A stretch of DNA of 64,000 nucleotides from contig NZ_JAPVBL010000007.1 of the NCBI RefSeq assembly GCF_026967935.1, forward strand, positions 176,334 to 240,333, read 5' to 3'. Under the pieces are notes generated by a model. The model saw nothing but the letters and a program-made list of their open reading frames with translations. It did not search any database and had not been told where the DNA came from. Position numbers and translations under genes: made by a program. The stretch is from Modestobacter sp. VKM Ac-2982 (GTDB taxonomy: Bacteria; Actinomycetota; Actinomycetes; Mycobacteriales; Geodermatophilaceae). Shown piece by piece: positions 55,190-63,543 of this stretch; within the stretch, counting starts at the first letter, position 1, and each line of letters opens with the position of its first letter.

Positions 55190-56638
55190 TCAGCCGTTGA
55201 TCACCTGGGGGACCGCCACGGCCTTGAGGCCCTCCGCGCCGAACTCGAGTCCGTAACCGGACTTCTTGTGGCCGCCGAAGGGGATCATCGGGTGTACGCC
55301 GCCGTGCGCGTTGATCCAGACGGTGCCGGCCTCCAGCCGGGCGGCGACGGCGCGGGCCGCGTCCCGGTCGTTGCTCCAGACCGAGGCGCCCAGGCCGACG
55401 TCGAGCCGGTTGGCCATGGCGACGGCGTCCTCGAGGTCGTCGTAGCGCACGATCGGCAGCGCCGGCCCGAACTGCTCCTCGGCCACCAGCGGGTTCTCAT
55501 CGTCGATGTCGGCGACCAGGGTGGTGGGGTAGAAGTGGCCGGGGGCGTCGGTGTCGGGGTCGCCACCGGTCAGGATCGTGGCGCCGGAGTCGCGGGCGGC
55601 GTCGACCAGGCGGGTCACGATGTCGTACTGGGCGCGGTTCTGCAGCGGGCCGAGCACGTTCTGCTCGTCCAGGCCCCGGCCCATCGGCATCGCCTTCGCC
55701 ACCTCGACCAGGGCCGCGCAGACCTCGTCGTAGACGTCGGTGTGCACGTACAGCCGCTTGAGCGCCGCGCAGGTCTGGCCGGTGTTGATGAAGGCGCCCC
55801 AGAACAGGCCCTCCGCGATCGCCTTCGGGTCGACGTCGGGCAGCACGATCCCGGCGTCGTTGCCGCCGAGCTCGAGGGTCAGCCGCTTCACGGTGTCCGC
55901 CGAGCTCTTGATGATGGCCTGGCCGGTGGCGGTGGAGCCGGTGAACATGACCTTGTCCACGTCGGCGTGGCTGGACAGCCGCGCACCGACGTCACCCTCG
56001 CCGGCCACGCCGGTGAGGACGTCGGCGGGGAGGACGCCGTTGAGGACCTCCAGCAGCGCCAGCACGCTCAGCGGGGTGTGCTCGGAGGGCTTGACCACCA
56101 CGGTGTTGCCCATCCGGAGGGCGGGGGCGACCTGCCAGATCGTGATCATCATCGGCCAGTTCCACGGCCCGATGGCGCCGACGACGCCGACCGGTCGGTA
56201 GTGCAGCTCGGCGTGGGTGTCCCCGTCGTCGACGACGGTCTCCACGGGCAGCTCGGTGGCGGCGGTGGCCCGCAGCCACGCCGAGCAGGCGCCGACCTCG
56301 AACCGGGCGTTCGGGCCGTTGAGCGGCTTGCCCTGCTCGCGGGACAACAGCTCGGCCAGCGGCTCGGCCGCGGCGTCGATCGCATCGGCGGCGCGCAGCA
56401 GCAGATCGATGCGCTCGGAGTCGGCGCGGGCCGCCCAGGCCGGCTGGGCGGCGCGGGCGGTGGCCACGGCGCGGTCCACGTCCTCGGCGGAGCCGAAGGC
56501 GACCCGGCCGACGACCTCGCCGGTGGCCGGGTCGAGGACCTCGCGGCCGTCGGGGTCGGTGACGGCGGCCAGCAGGCGCTCGTACGTCGGGGTGTCCGCG
56601 TCGGTGTCAACGGGCGTGGCAACTGTGGGAGTGGTCAT
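55190..56638 (-). CDS. NAD(P)-dependent aldehyde dehydrogenase
   Basis: 482 residues. GPWNWPMMITIWQVAPAL, the Rossmann turn FTGSTATGQAI, the general base in LELGGNDAGIVLPD and the nucleophile in NTGQTCAALKR are all intact. It oxidises an aldehyde to an acid. In the homogentisate operon it may process an arylacetaldehyde, but it also resembles broad-range betaine/vanillin-type enzymes. AGAGG precedes ATG 56638. Confidence 0.94.
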   Translation of the reverse strand: MTTPTVATPVDTDADTPTYERLLAAVTDPDGREVLDPATGEVVGRVAFGSAEDVDRAVATARAAQPAWAARADSERIDLLLRAADAIDAAAEPLAELLSREQGKPLNGPNARFEVGACSAWLRATAATELPVETVVDDGDTHAELHYRPVGVVGAIGPWNWPMMITIWQVAPALRMGNTVVVKPSEHTPLSVLALLEVLNGVLPADVLTGVAGEGDVGARLSSHADVDKVMFTGSTATGQAIIKSSADTVKRLTLELGGNDAGIVLPDVDPKAIAEGLFWGAFINTGQTCAALKRLYVHTDVYDEVCAALVEVAKAMPMGRGLDEQNVLGPLQNRAQYDIVTRLVDAARDSGATILTGGDPDTDAPGHFYPTTLVADIDDENPLVAEEQFGPALPIVRYDDLEDAVAMANRLDVGLGASVWSNDRDAARAVAARLEAGTVWINAHGGVHPMIPFGGHKKSGYGLEFGAEGLKAVAVPQVING

Positions 56639-56688
56639 CGTCGGCCTCTCGGGTTGGGGTGGTGCAGTGCGGGCAGGGGACGGTGCGG

Positions 56689-57903
56689 TCAGCGGGCCGG
56701 TTCGACCCGGCCGGTGACCTCGCCGAAGGCGATGCGGGTGCCGTCGGGGCCGGGCGCGGTGGCGGTGATGACCACCTCGTCGCCGTCCTCGAGGAAGGTG
56801 CGGGTGGAGCCGTCGGCCAGGGTCAGCGGCTCCTTGCCACCCCAGGACAGCTCGATGAACGAGCCGCGCTGGTCCGCGCGGGGGCCGGACACCGTGCCGG
56901 AGGCGAACAGGTCGCCGGTGCGCAGCGACGCCCCGTTGACGGTCATGTGCGCCAGCTGCTGGGCCGGTGTCCAGTACATGAGGTCGAACGGCGGCCGGCT
57001 GAGCACCTCGCCGTTGAGCCGCACCTCGAGACTGATGTCCAGCCCCCAGCGCTCGCCGTCGTCCCGCAGGTAGGGCAGCGGCTGCGGGTCACGGGCCGGC
57101 GGGTCGACGCGGGCCGACGCCAGCGCGGCCAGCGGCACGACCCAGGGGGAGACCGAGGTGAGGAAGGACTTGCCGAGGAACGGGCCCAGCGGCACGTACT
57201 CCCAGGCCTGCAGGTCGCGGGAGGACCAGTCGTTGACCAGGCAGACGCCGAACACGTGGTCGGCGAACCGGCCGACGGGCACCGCGGTGCCGAGCTCCGA
57301 GCCCGCGCCCACCACGAACCCGACCTCGGCCTCGATGTCCAGCCGCTGGGAGGGCCCGAAGGTCGGGGCGTCGTCGGCCGGGGCCTTGCGCTGACCGCAG
57401 GGGCGGACGACGGGGGTGCCGGAGACGGCCACCGTGCCGGCCCGGCCGTGGTAGCCGATGGGCAGGTGCTTCCAGTTCGGGGTGAGCGCCGCGGAGTCCG
57501 GGCGGAACATCTTCCCGAGGTTCTCCGCGTGGTGCTGGGAGCTGTAGAAGTCGACGTAGTCGGCGACCTCGATCGGCAGGTGCATCGTCACGTCGGCCCG
57601 CGGCAGGAGGTGCGGCTCCACGGCCCCGCGGTGCGCGGAGTCGGTGAACCAGTCGACGAGCTGGGCGCGCAGCGCCGCCCAGGCCGCCGGCCCCTGCGCC
57701 AGGAAGGCGTTGAGCGTGCCGGTGGCGTGCACGTCGTCGCCGGTGGCCGCGGCGAGGTCCAGCACCTGGTCGCCGATCGCGACACCCGTCCTGGGCGCCG
57801 TGCCCGCGGTGGAGAAGACGCCGTGCGGCAGGTTGGCCAGCCCGTAACCGGTGTCGGCGGGCAGGTCCAGCCAGCTGTCGGTCACGCCTGTCGCTCCGGT
57901 CAC
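56689..57903 (-). CDS. Fumarylacetoacetase
   Basis: 404 residues. The N-terminal SH3-like part has LANLPHGVFST, and the FAH catalytic domain has YVDFYSSQHHAENLGKMFRP (catalytic His), LDIEAEVGFVVG and VNDWSSRDLQAWEYVPLGP (metal ligands Glu/Asp). It splits fumarylacetoacetate to fumarate and acetoacetate, the last step of the homogentisate pathway. GTG 57903 overlaps the hmgA stop; a GTG six codons later with CGGAG before it is an alternative start. Confidence 0.95.
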   Translation of the reverse strand: MTGATGVTDSWLDLPADTGYGLANLPHGVFSTAGTAPRTGVAIGDQVLDLAAATGDDVHATGTLNAFLAQGPAAWAALRAQLVDWFTDSAHRGAVEPHLLPRADVTMHLPIEVADYVDFYSSQHHAENLGKMFRPDSAALTPNWKHLPIGYHGRAGTVAVSGTPVVRPCGQRKAPADDAPTFGPSQRLDIEAEVGFVVGAGSELGTAVPVGRFADHVFGVCLVNDWSSRDLQAWEYVPLGPFLGKSFLTSVSPWVVPLAALASARVDPPARDPQPLPYLRDDGERWGLDISLEVRLNGEVLSRPPFDLMYWTPAQQLAHMTVNGASLRTGDLFASGTVSGPRADQRGSFIELSWGGKEPLTLADGSTRTFLEDGDEVVITATAPGPDGTRIAFGEVTGRVEPAR

Positions 57904-59120
57904 GCCGACGGCCCGCGGCCGGACCAGGACCAGGCGTACTTCCCGTCATCGGAGGCGACGCCGGCCTCGCCGAGGTCCAGCGGCCGGAAGGTGTCGACCA
58001 TGACGGCGGTCTCGTCGAAGTAGTCGGCGCCCAGCGAGCGCTCGACCGCGCCCGGCTGCGGGCCGTGGCTGTGCCCACCGGGGTGCACGGAGATCGAGCC
58101 CTTGCCGATCCCGGAGCCCTTGCGGGCCTCGTAGTCGCCGGCGACGTAGAACATGATCTCGTCGGAGTCGACGTTGGAGTGGTAGTAGGGCACCGGCACC
58201 GCGAGCGGGTGGTAGTCGACCTTGCGGGGCACGAAGTTGCAGATCACGAAGTTGCTGCCCTCGAAGACCTGGTGCACCGGCGGCGGCTGGTGCACCCGGC
58301 CGGTGATCGGCTCGTAGTCGGCGATGTTGAAGGCGTACGGGTAGAGGCAGCCGTCCCAGCCGACCACGTCGAAGGGGTGCTCCGGGGTCACGTGCACCGT
58401 GCCGGCCAGCCCGCCGGGGCCGTTGCCGCGGTGCTTGACGTAGACCTCGACGTCGGTGCCCTCGGCCATCAGCGGCTCGGTGGGGCCGCGGAGGTCGCGC
58501 TCGCAGAACGGGGCGTGCTCCAGGAACTGCCCGTACTTGGAGAGGTAGCGCTTGGGCGGGGCGATGTGGCTGTTGGCCTCGATGGCGTAGGTGCGCAGCG
58601 GCTCTGTGCCGGATGCCGAGGTGCCGGTGGGGACCCAGCGGTGGGTGACGGTGCGCGGGATGATCACGTAGTCGCCCTGGCCGACCTCCAGCGCGCCGAA
58701 GGAGGTCTCCACGATCGCCGACCCGCGTTCCACGTAGACGCACTCGTCACCGGTGGCGTTGCGGTAGTACGGGCTGGTCAGCGAGCTGACGGCGTAGGAG
58801 ATCCGCACGTCGGCGTTGCCCAGCACCAGCCGGCGCCCGGTCACCGCGTCGGTGGCCTTGTGCTCCTCGCCGGGGAAGAGGTCGTGCAGCTTCAGGTGCC
58901 GGGGCACCAGCGGGGCGTTGGGGGTCAGCGTCTGGTCGGGCAGCTCCCACGGCCGGGCGTCGACCAGCGCCGACGGGATGCCGGAGTGGTAGAGCAGCGA
59001 GGAGTCCGAGGAGAACCCCTCCTCGCCGACGAGCTCCTCGGAGTACAGGCCGCCGTCGGGCCGGCGGTGCTGGGTGTGCCGCTTGGGTGGGACGCTGCCC
59101 ACCTGCCGGTAGAACGCCAT
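57900..59120 (-). CDS. hmgA: Homogentisate 1,2-dioxygenase
   Basis: 406 residues. The cupin-like iron site is visible as YYHSNVDSDEIMFY (His and Glu) and HPGGHSHGPQPG (His). GYERN-like residues and YVERGSAIVETSFG, VIPRTVTHRW mark the family. It opens the ring of homogentisate to maleylacetoacetate with O2. AAGGAGG precedes ATG 59120. No maleylacetoacetate isomerase gene is present in the window, so isomerisation is non-enzymatic, thiol-driven or encoded elsewhere. Confidence 0.96.
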   Translation of the reverse strand: MAFYRQVGSVPPKRHTQHRRPDGGLYSEELVGEEGFSSDSSLLYHSGIPSALVDARPWELPDQTLTPNAPLVPRHLKLHDLFPGEEHKATDAVTGRRLVLGNADVRISYAVSSLTSPYYRNATGDECVYVERGSAIVETSFGALEVGQGDYVIIPRTVTHRWVPTGTSASGTEPLRTYAIEANSHIAPPKRYLSKYGQFLEHAPFCERDLRGPTEPLMAEGTDVEVYVKHRGNGPGGLAGTVHVTPEHPFDVVGWDGCLYPYAFNIADYEPITGRVHQPPPVHQVFEGSNFVICNFVPRKVDYHPLAVPVPYYHSNVDSDEIMFYVAGDYEARKGSGIGKGSISVHPGGHSHGPQPGAVERSLGADYFDETAVMVDTFRPLDLGEAGVASDDGKYAWSWSGRGPSA

Positions 59121-59136
59121 CGCGGGACCTCCTTGG

Positions 59137-60747
59137 TCAAGCAGGGACGGGGGAGAGGGCGGGGGTGGAGAGCAACCGGGCCACCGCCGGGGCGACGTCG
59201 GCGGGGCGGGTGAGCACGGCGGCGACGTGGGCGTCGGGGCGGAGCACCCAGGTCTCGTCGGGGCGGAGACCCAGCGCCTCGCGCAGGGTGCCGTCGGGGT
59301 CGAGGTCGCGGACCCGGTGCACGGCGACCGGCAGGCCGCCGGGCGGCTGCTCGGGCAGCGGGGGCAGCGCGGCGTCGTCCCCGACCAGCACGGTCACCCC
59401 GGCCCGGGCCAGCTGCCGGAGCCGGACGACGTCCGGCCGGCCGGAGACGGTGACCGGGGCGTCGGGCGCCAGCACCCCCGGCGCCGGCACCGGGACGTCG
59501 CCCCGCACCGGCCGGCCGGGGAACGGGCGCCGGTCGTCGGGGGTGGTGAGCGGGGAGTCGACGTACCAGAAGGGCTCCGCCAGACGGCCGGAGTCGACCT
59601 CGGCCCGGGCCGCGGGATCGGTGGTGGCCCGCTCGAGCACCGTGAGCCGGTGCTCGGCCTCCGCCGGGGTGCCCGGCACGAGGAACCGCATGGTGGCCCC
59701 GGTGACGTCCAGGTTCTCCACGGCCGCGGCGTGGCGCTCGTCGTGGTAGCTGTCCAGCAGGCTCTCCGGCGCCCAGCCGTGCAGCACGAAGGCGAGCTTC
59801 CAGGCCGCGTTCTCGGCGTCCAGGACCCCGGAGTTCAGGCCGCGGGCGCCGAAGGGGGAGACCAGGTGGGCGGCGTCCCCGGCCACGAGCACGCGCCCGA
59901 CCCGCATCCGGTCCACGACCCGGGAGTGGAACCGGTAGACCGACTTCCAGACGATCTCGTAGGGCCGGTCGCCGATGACCTGGCGGATCCGCCGGTCCAG
60001 CCCGCCGGAGGCCTCCTCGGCGGCCAGGTCGAACTCCGGCGGCACCTGCCAGTCGATCCGGAAGGTGGAGTCCGGGCAGGGGTGGATGAGCACCTGGCGG
60101 CCGGGGTTCCACTCCGGGTCGAAGTAGAAGCGCCGCTCGGTCTCCCAGCCGGGGAGGTCGGTGCGGATGTCGCAGATGAGGAACTGGTCGCCGAAGGTCT
60201 GCCCCTCGAAGGTCAGGCCCAGGGCCGAGCGGACGACGTCGGCGCGGGGGCCGGCGCAGGCGACCGCGTAGCTGCCGGCCACGGTGGTCCCGTCGGCGCA
60301 GGAGACGGACACCCCGGCGTCGTCCTGCGCGATGCCGGTGACCTCGTGGTCCCAGCGCACCTCGATCAGCGGCTGGGCGGCGATCGCTGCGTCGAGCAGC
60401 TCCTCGGTGAGGCACTGCGAGACGTTGACGAACGGCGGGAAGGGGGACCGCCCGCGGTCGACGAACTCGAAGCTGAACAGCTCGTGGTCACGGTGGAAGG
60501 TCCGGGCGGTGGTCCAGGTGACGCCGCGGCGGGCGAGCTCCGCCCCGACGCCGACGGAGTCCCAGACGTCGAGGACGTCGCGTTGCTGGCAGATCGCCTT
60601 GCTGCCGACCAGGTCCCGCTCGGGGCGGCCGTCGAGCACGACGACCGACAGGCCCCAGCGGGCGAGCAGCAGGGCGGTGGTCTGGCCGACCGGGCCGCAC
60701 CCGATGACGACGACCGGCGCCGTCGCGGGGTTCTCGGGGATGGTCAT
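59137..60747 (-). CDS. FAD-dependent aromatic hydroxylase (MhpA/PheA family)
   Basis: 536 residues. The FAD motif VVVIGCGPVGQTTALLL, the DG-type motif near AVACAGPRADVVR and VLVAGDAAHLVSPFGARGLN (GD motif) define the group A flavoprotein hydroxylases. The C-terminal thioredoxin-like part ends with ETWVLRPDAHVAAVL. Upstream of hmgA in the same operon it is the best candidate to make homogentisate, for instance from 3-hydroxyphenylacetate or 4-hydroxyphenylacetate. It starts 7 nt after the metallo-hydrolase gene; GGAG directly abuts the ATG and AGGG lies a little further upstream. Confidence 0.92.
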   Translation of the reverse strand: MTIPENPATAPVVVIGCGPVGQTTALLLARWGLSVVVLDGRPERDLVGSKAICQQRDVLDVWDSVGVGAELARRGVTWTTARTFHRDHELFSFEFVDRGRSPFPPFVNVSQCLTEELLDAAIAAQPLIEVRWDHEVTGIAQDDAGVSVSCADGTTVAGSYAVACAGPRADVVRSALGLTFEGQTFGDQFLICDIRTDLPGWETERRFYFDPEWNPGRQVLIHPCPDSTFRIDWQVPPEFDLAAEEASGGLDRRIRQVIGDRPYEIVWKSVYRFHSRVVDRMRVGRVLVAGDAAHLVSPFGARGLNSGVLDAENAAWKLAFVLHGWAPESLLDSYHDERHAAAVENLDVTGATMRFLVPGTPAEAEHRLTVLERATTDPAARAEVDSGRLAEPFWYVDSPLTTPDDRRPFPGRPVRGDVPVPAPGVLAPDAPVTVSGRPDVVRLRQLARAGVTVLVGDDAALPPLPEQPPGGLPVAVHRVRDLDPDGTLREALGLRPDETWVLRPDAHVAAVLTRPADVAPAVARLLSTPALSPVPA

Positions 60748-60754
60748 CTCCGGA

Positions 60755-61717
60755 TCAGCCCTGCAGCTCGTCCCACACCTGGCGGTCGCGCTCGGCGGTC
60801 CAGATGACGGGGCGCTCGATGCCGCTGAACTCGTCCCAGAGGCGCTGCACGTCGAAGGGCAGGCAGTGCTCGAAGATCGGCCAGTGCCCGAACTTGGGCG
60901 CCAGGGCCGCGTGGGTGGCCTCGAACGCCTCCTTGAGCGTCCCGCCGGCGCGGTGCGCGGTGCCGACCGTCTCGTGCATGGTGGTGAGGAAGGCGCGGGT
61001 CTGCTCGATCGCGGCGTCCACCTCGTCACGGCCGCGGGCGATGGCCCCCCGGCCGCCGATGAGCTGCTCGGCGCCGAGGGCCTTGATCCGGTCGAGGGTG
61101 CCGGTGGCCCAGTCGAAGTGGAAGGCGTCGCCGGTGTAGAGCGCGGCCTGGGACTCCACGAGGTCGCCGGCGAAGAGCACCTTCGTCTTCGGCAGCCAGG
61201 CCACGATGTCGCCCTCGGTGTGGCCGCGGCCCAGGTGCTCCAGCACCAGTTCGCCGCGGTCGCCGCCGAGCTCGATCGTCAGCTTGTCGCGGAACGTCAT
61301 CGTCGGCCAGGTGAGCCCGGGGATCGACTCGGGCTCCTCGAACAGGCGCGGCATCCGGCCGTACTCGCTCTCCCAGTCCTGCTGGCCGCGCTCGGCGATC
61401 AGCCCCTTGGTCTGCTCGGAGCTGACGATGACCTCGGCGTCGAACGCGCTGGCGCCGAGCACCCGCACGGCGTGGTAGTGGCTGAGCACCAGGTAGCGGA
61501 CCGGCTTGTCGGTGTGCTCGCGCAGCTTGGTCAGCCAGCGGCGGGCGGCGACCGGGGTGGCCAGCGCCTCGAAACAGACGAGGAAGTCCTCGCCCTCGAT
61601 GGCGCCGAGGTTCGGGTCGCCCTCGGCGGTGAGCGCGTACACGCCGTCGGCGAGCACCTCGAGGGTCTGCTCCTTGACGCCGAGGTCTGCGGATGAGGCG
61701 AAGGGCTTCGCGGCCAT
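60755..61717 (-). CDS. Metallo-beta-lactamase-fold hydrolase
   Basis: 320 residues. The MBL fold is clear: VLADGVYALTAEGDPN, LSHYHAVRVLGASAF, LGRGHTEGDIVAWLP and VLFAGDLVESQAAL. The first metal motif is HYHAVR in place of canonical HxHxDH, so the second metal site may be altered. The later His (GHTEGD) and Asp (AGDLVE) are kept. First gene of the homogentisate operon; it might hydrolyse a ring-fission or thioester intermediate. GGGAG precedes ATG 61717. Confidence 0.88.
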   Translation of the reverse strand: MAAKPFASSADLGVKEQTLEVLADGVYALTAEGDPNLGAIEGEDFLVCFEALATPVAARRWLTKLREHTDKPVRYLVLSHYHAVRVLGASAFDAEVIVSSEQTKGLIAERGQQDWESEYGRMPRLFEEPESIPGLTWPTMTFRDKLTIELGGDRGELVLEHLGRGHTEGDIVAWLPKTKVLFAGDLVESQAALYTGDAFHFDWATGTLDRIKALGAEQLIGGRGAIARGRDEVDAAIEQTRAFLTTMHETVGTAHRAGGTLKEAFEATHAALAPKFGHWPIFEHCLPFDVQRLWDEFSGIERPVIWTAERDRQVWDELQG

Positions 61718-61742
61718 GAGAGCTCCCGTGCACGGTGGATGC

Positions 61743-61761
61743 TCGCTCGCATATCGAGCGA
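61743..61761. promoter_or_regulatory. Palindrome in the leader of the homogentisate operon
   Basis: TCGCTCGCATATCGAGCGA has perfect 7-bp arms around CATAT. It lies between the predicted transcript start and the first gene, so it is either an operator (IclR candidate) or a leader hairpin. Confidence 0.55.
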
Positions 61762-61780
61762 TGCGTTCTCTTACCGGCTC

Positions 61781-61810
61781 AGCGTAGTGGCCTTGTGGTC
61801 TGGGACACAA
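61781..61810 (-). promoter_or_regulatory. Promoter and overlapping inverted repeat of the homogentisate operon
   Basis: On the minus strand TTGTGT (61810-61805), an 18-bp spacer and TACGCT (61786-61781). TTGTG and CACAA arms (61793-61810) enclose most of the -35 and spacer, a typical repressor position. TGTGGTC also occurs before the IclR gene. Confidence 0.6.
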
Positions 61811-61927
61811 CCTCTTCGGTGAGCTTTGGACGAGGTCGTACGCCGCTGCAGCCGAGCGCGGCAGTCGGCGTGCGAGCATCGCCGGGAGCAGGCGCCGGGA
61901 CCTGCCGTGGACGAGGGAGTCGAGCGC

Positions 61928-62305
61928 GTGCCGGACGAGGCGCCCACGGTCCATCGCTTCCCGAGGCGGGTCTACGGAGCCGGGCGGGAACCGGACCCGC
62001 GGTTCAGCCTGGCGAACGAGCGCACGTTCCTGGCCTGGATCCGGACGTCGCTGGCGCTGGTCGCCGCCGGGGTGGCCCTGGAGGCGTTGGAGCTGCCCAT
62101 CGCGGAAGGTCTGCGGCTGGCCAGTGCGCTGGTCTTCATCGTGCTCGGCCTGCTCGCCCCCGCGCAGGCGTGGCTCGGCTGGGCGGCCACCGAACGGGCG
62201 ATGCGGCAGGACCGTCCGCTGCCCGCGCCGCGGCTGGGCGTCGTGCTGGCGGTCGGCACCACGGTGGCGGGGGTCTTGGTCCTCGCCGGCCTGCTCCTGC
62301 GGTGA
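61928..62305 (+). CDS. DUF202 (YidH-like) membrane protein
   Basis: 125 residues. DPRFSLANERTFLAWIRTSLALVAAG is the DUF202 signature (shown here as DPRFSLANERTFLAWIRT), followed by two more hydrophobic segments. GAGGGAG lies 8 nt before GTG 61928; an in-frame GTG at 61907 has a weaker site. Function of the family is unknown. It is coupled to a second DUF202 gene. Confidence 0.88.
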   Translation: MPDEAPTVHRFPRRVYGAGREPDPRFSLANERTFLAWIRTSLALVAAGVALEALELPIAEGLRLASALVFIVLGLLAPAQAWLGWAATERAMRQDRPLPAPRLGVVLAVGTTVAGVLVLAGLLLR

Positions 62306-62646
62306 CGCGCGGCTCCGACCCGGTCGTCGACCTCGGGCTGCAGGCCGAACGGACGGCGTTGGCCTGGCAGCGGACCGCGCTGGCCATGGCGGTCGGTGCC
62401 CTCGTCGCCGGGCGGCTGGCCGTCCCCGCGTTCGGCGCCGTCTCCCTGGTGGTGGTCGTGCTGGGCGTGGTCCCGGCGGTGGTCGTGCTGGAGGTGTCCC
62501 GCCGCAGGTACCGCGCCGTCCACGACGCGCTCCGCACGCGGGGAGACCTCGCGGCGATCCGATCGGCCGGAGGCCCCATTGCCGCCCTCAGCTGCGCGGG
62601 CCTGATGGTGGCGCTGGTGGCGCTGGCCTTCGTCCTGCTCCGCTGA
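62302..62646 (+). CDS. Second DUF202 membrane protein
   Basis: 114 residues. LGLQAERTALAWQRTALAMAV is the family motif at the N-terminus, with three membrane segments in all. GTG 62302 overlaps the stop of the first DUF202 gene (GTGA). The paired arrangement is common in actinobacteria; the proteins may form a heteromer. Confidence 0.88.
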   Translation: MTRGSDPVVDLGLQAERTALAWQRTALAMAVGALVAGRLAVPAFGAVSLVVVVLGVVPAVVVLEVSRRRYRAVHDALRTRGDLAAIRSAGGPIAALSCAGLMVALVALAFVLLR

Positions 62647-62659
62647 GGCGGGGGTCGGA

Positions 62660-63172
62660 CTACTCGGCCGTCTCCTCGATGATCGTCGCCAGGAGGAAGG
62701 CCTCGTCCTCCCACTCCTCGTACTGCTCGTCCTCCAGGTCGATCCCGAGCTGCGTCTCGACCTCCGCGACGTCGAACTGCTTGGCGGCGGTGGCTGCCAC
62801 GGTGACCAGCAGGCCCGGCTCGAGCCCCACGATCTCGTCGGCGGCCACGACCAGGGCCGGTTCGACCGACTCGTCGCCGGGGCCGACGAGGGTGAAGGAG
62901 GTCGGGCTCAGCACCTCCTCGACCCGGCCGAGCAGGGTGACCTCGGTGCCCGCGTAGACGTCGACGTCGTTGGCGAACTCCTCGTCGTACTCACCGGTGT
63001 AGGGGTCGGTGAAGTCGTCCTCGCCCCGGATGTCGGAGACGTCGGTCTCACCGACGGCGAGACTCCCGTCGCGCTCGTCCTCACCGCCACAGCCGGACAG
63101 GGCGAGGAGGAGGGCGGAGGCGACACCCAGCAGGGGCGTGCCGGTGATCGGCTTGCCGCGGGACGACAGCAT
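62660..63172 (-). CDS. Lipoprotein of unknown function
   Basis: 170 residues. The signal peptide ends LALSGCGG. The acidic mature part has VYAGTEVTLLGRVEEVLSPT, an OB-fold-like segment, and EEWEDEAFLLATIIEE near the end. GAGGAG precedes ATG 63172. No family named; surface-exposed on the membrane. Confidence 0.8.
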   Translation of the reverse strand: MLSSRGKPITGTPLLGVASALLLALSGCGGEDERDGSLAVGETDVSDIRGEDDFTDPYTGEYDEEFANDVDVYAGTEVTLLGRVEEVLSPTSFTLVGPGDESVEPALVVAADEIVGLEPGLLVTVAATAAKQFDVAEVETQLGIDLEDEQYEEWEDEAFLLATIIEETAE

Positions 63173-63357
63173 GACGGGACTCTCCTCGAGGGTGGGTCTG
63201 GCGAGGTGCGGACGGCTCCGTCCACCCTTCCCACCGCGACCACGGGGCCAAACCGGTCCGCCGTGTCGCCCGGATGCGTGGTGGGCGGACGGGGCCGCGA
63301 CCCCGCCGGGCGGGGACCGAGCACAGCGGCGGAGCGCCTTCCTCCCTCGGGCGAGGG
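63173..63357. other. Non-coding first part of the gap before sigA
   Basis: Carries the ribosome site of the lipoprotein gene and otherwise nothing recognised; the promoter and leader of sigA follow to 63543. Confidence 0.4.
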
Positions 63358-63385
63358 TTGCTCCCCTCGTACCGACGCCTACCAT
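63358..63385 (+). promoter_or_regulatory. Probable promoter of the sigma factor gene
   Basis: TTGCTC (63358-63363), 16-bp spacer, TACCAT (63380-63385). The transcript would start near 63392 and have a 150-nt leader with a long hairpin. Confidence 0.5.
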
Positions 63386-63399
63386 GGCGTTGATCCGTT

Positions 63400-63447
63400 G
63401 GCGGCCCGGGCGACCGACTGCTGCGCCAGGCAGTCGCCCGGGCCGCC
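63400..63447 (+). other. Perfect 15-bp inverted repeat in the sigma factor leader
   Basis: GGCGGCCCGGGCGAC (63400-63414) and GTCGCCCGGGCCGCC (63433-63447) are exact reverse complements with an 18-nt loop. No U-run follows, and it lies about 8 nt after the predicted transcript start, so it is more likely a leader structure than a terminator of an upstream gene. Confidence 0.7.
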
Positions 63448-63543
63448 GACAGGTGCCGGTGCTGCCCTGCACCTCACCCCCCGGCCTCTCCGCCACCCGT
63501 CCCCGGTGTGCGATGCCGACTGGCATCGTCAGGAAAGGCGAAC

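Noticed and set aside
63400..63447. Rho-independent terminator of an upstream + strand gene
   Set aside because: The last + strand gene ends at 62646, a minus-strand gene lies between, and no U-run follows.
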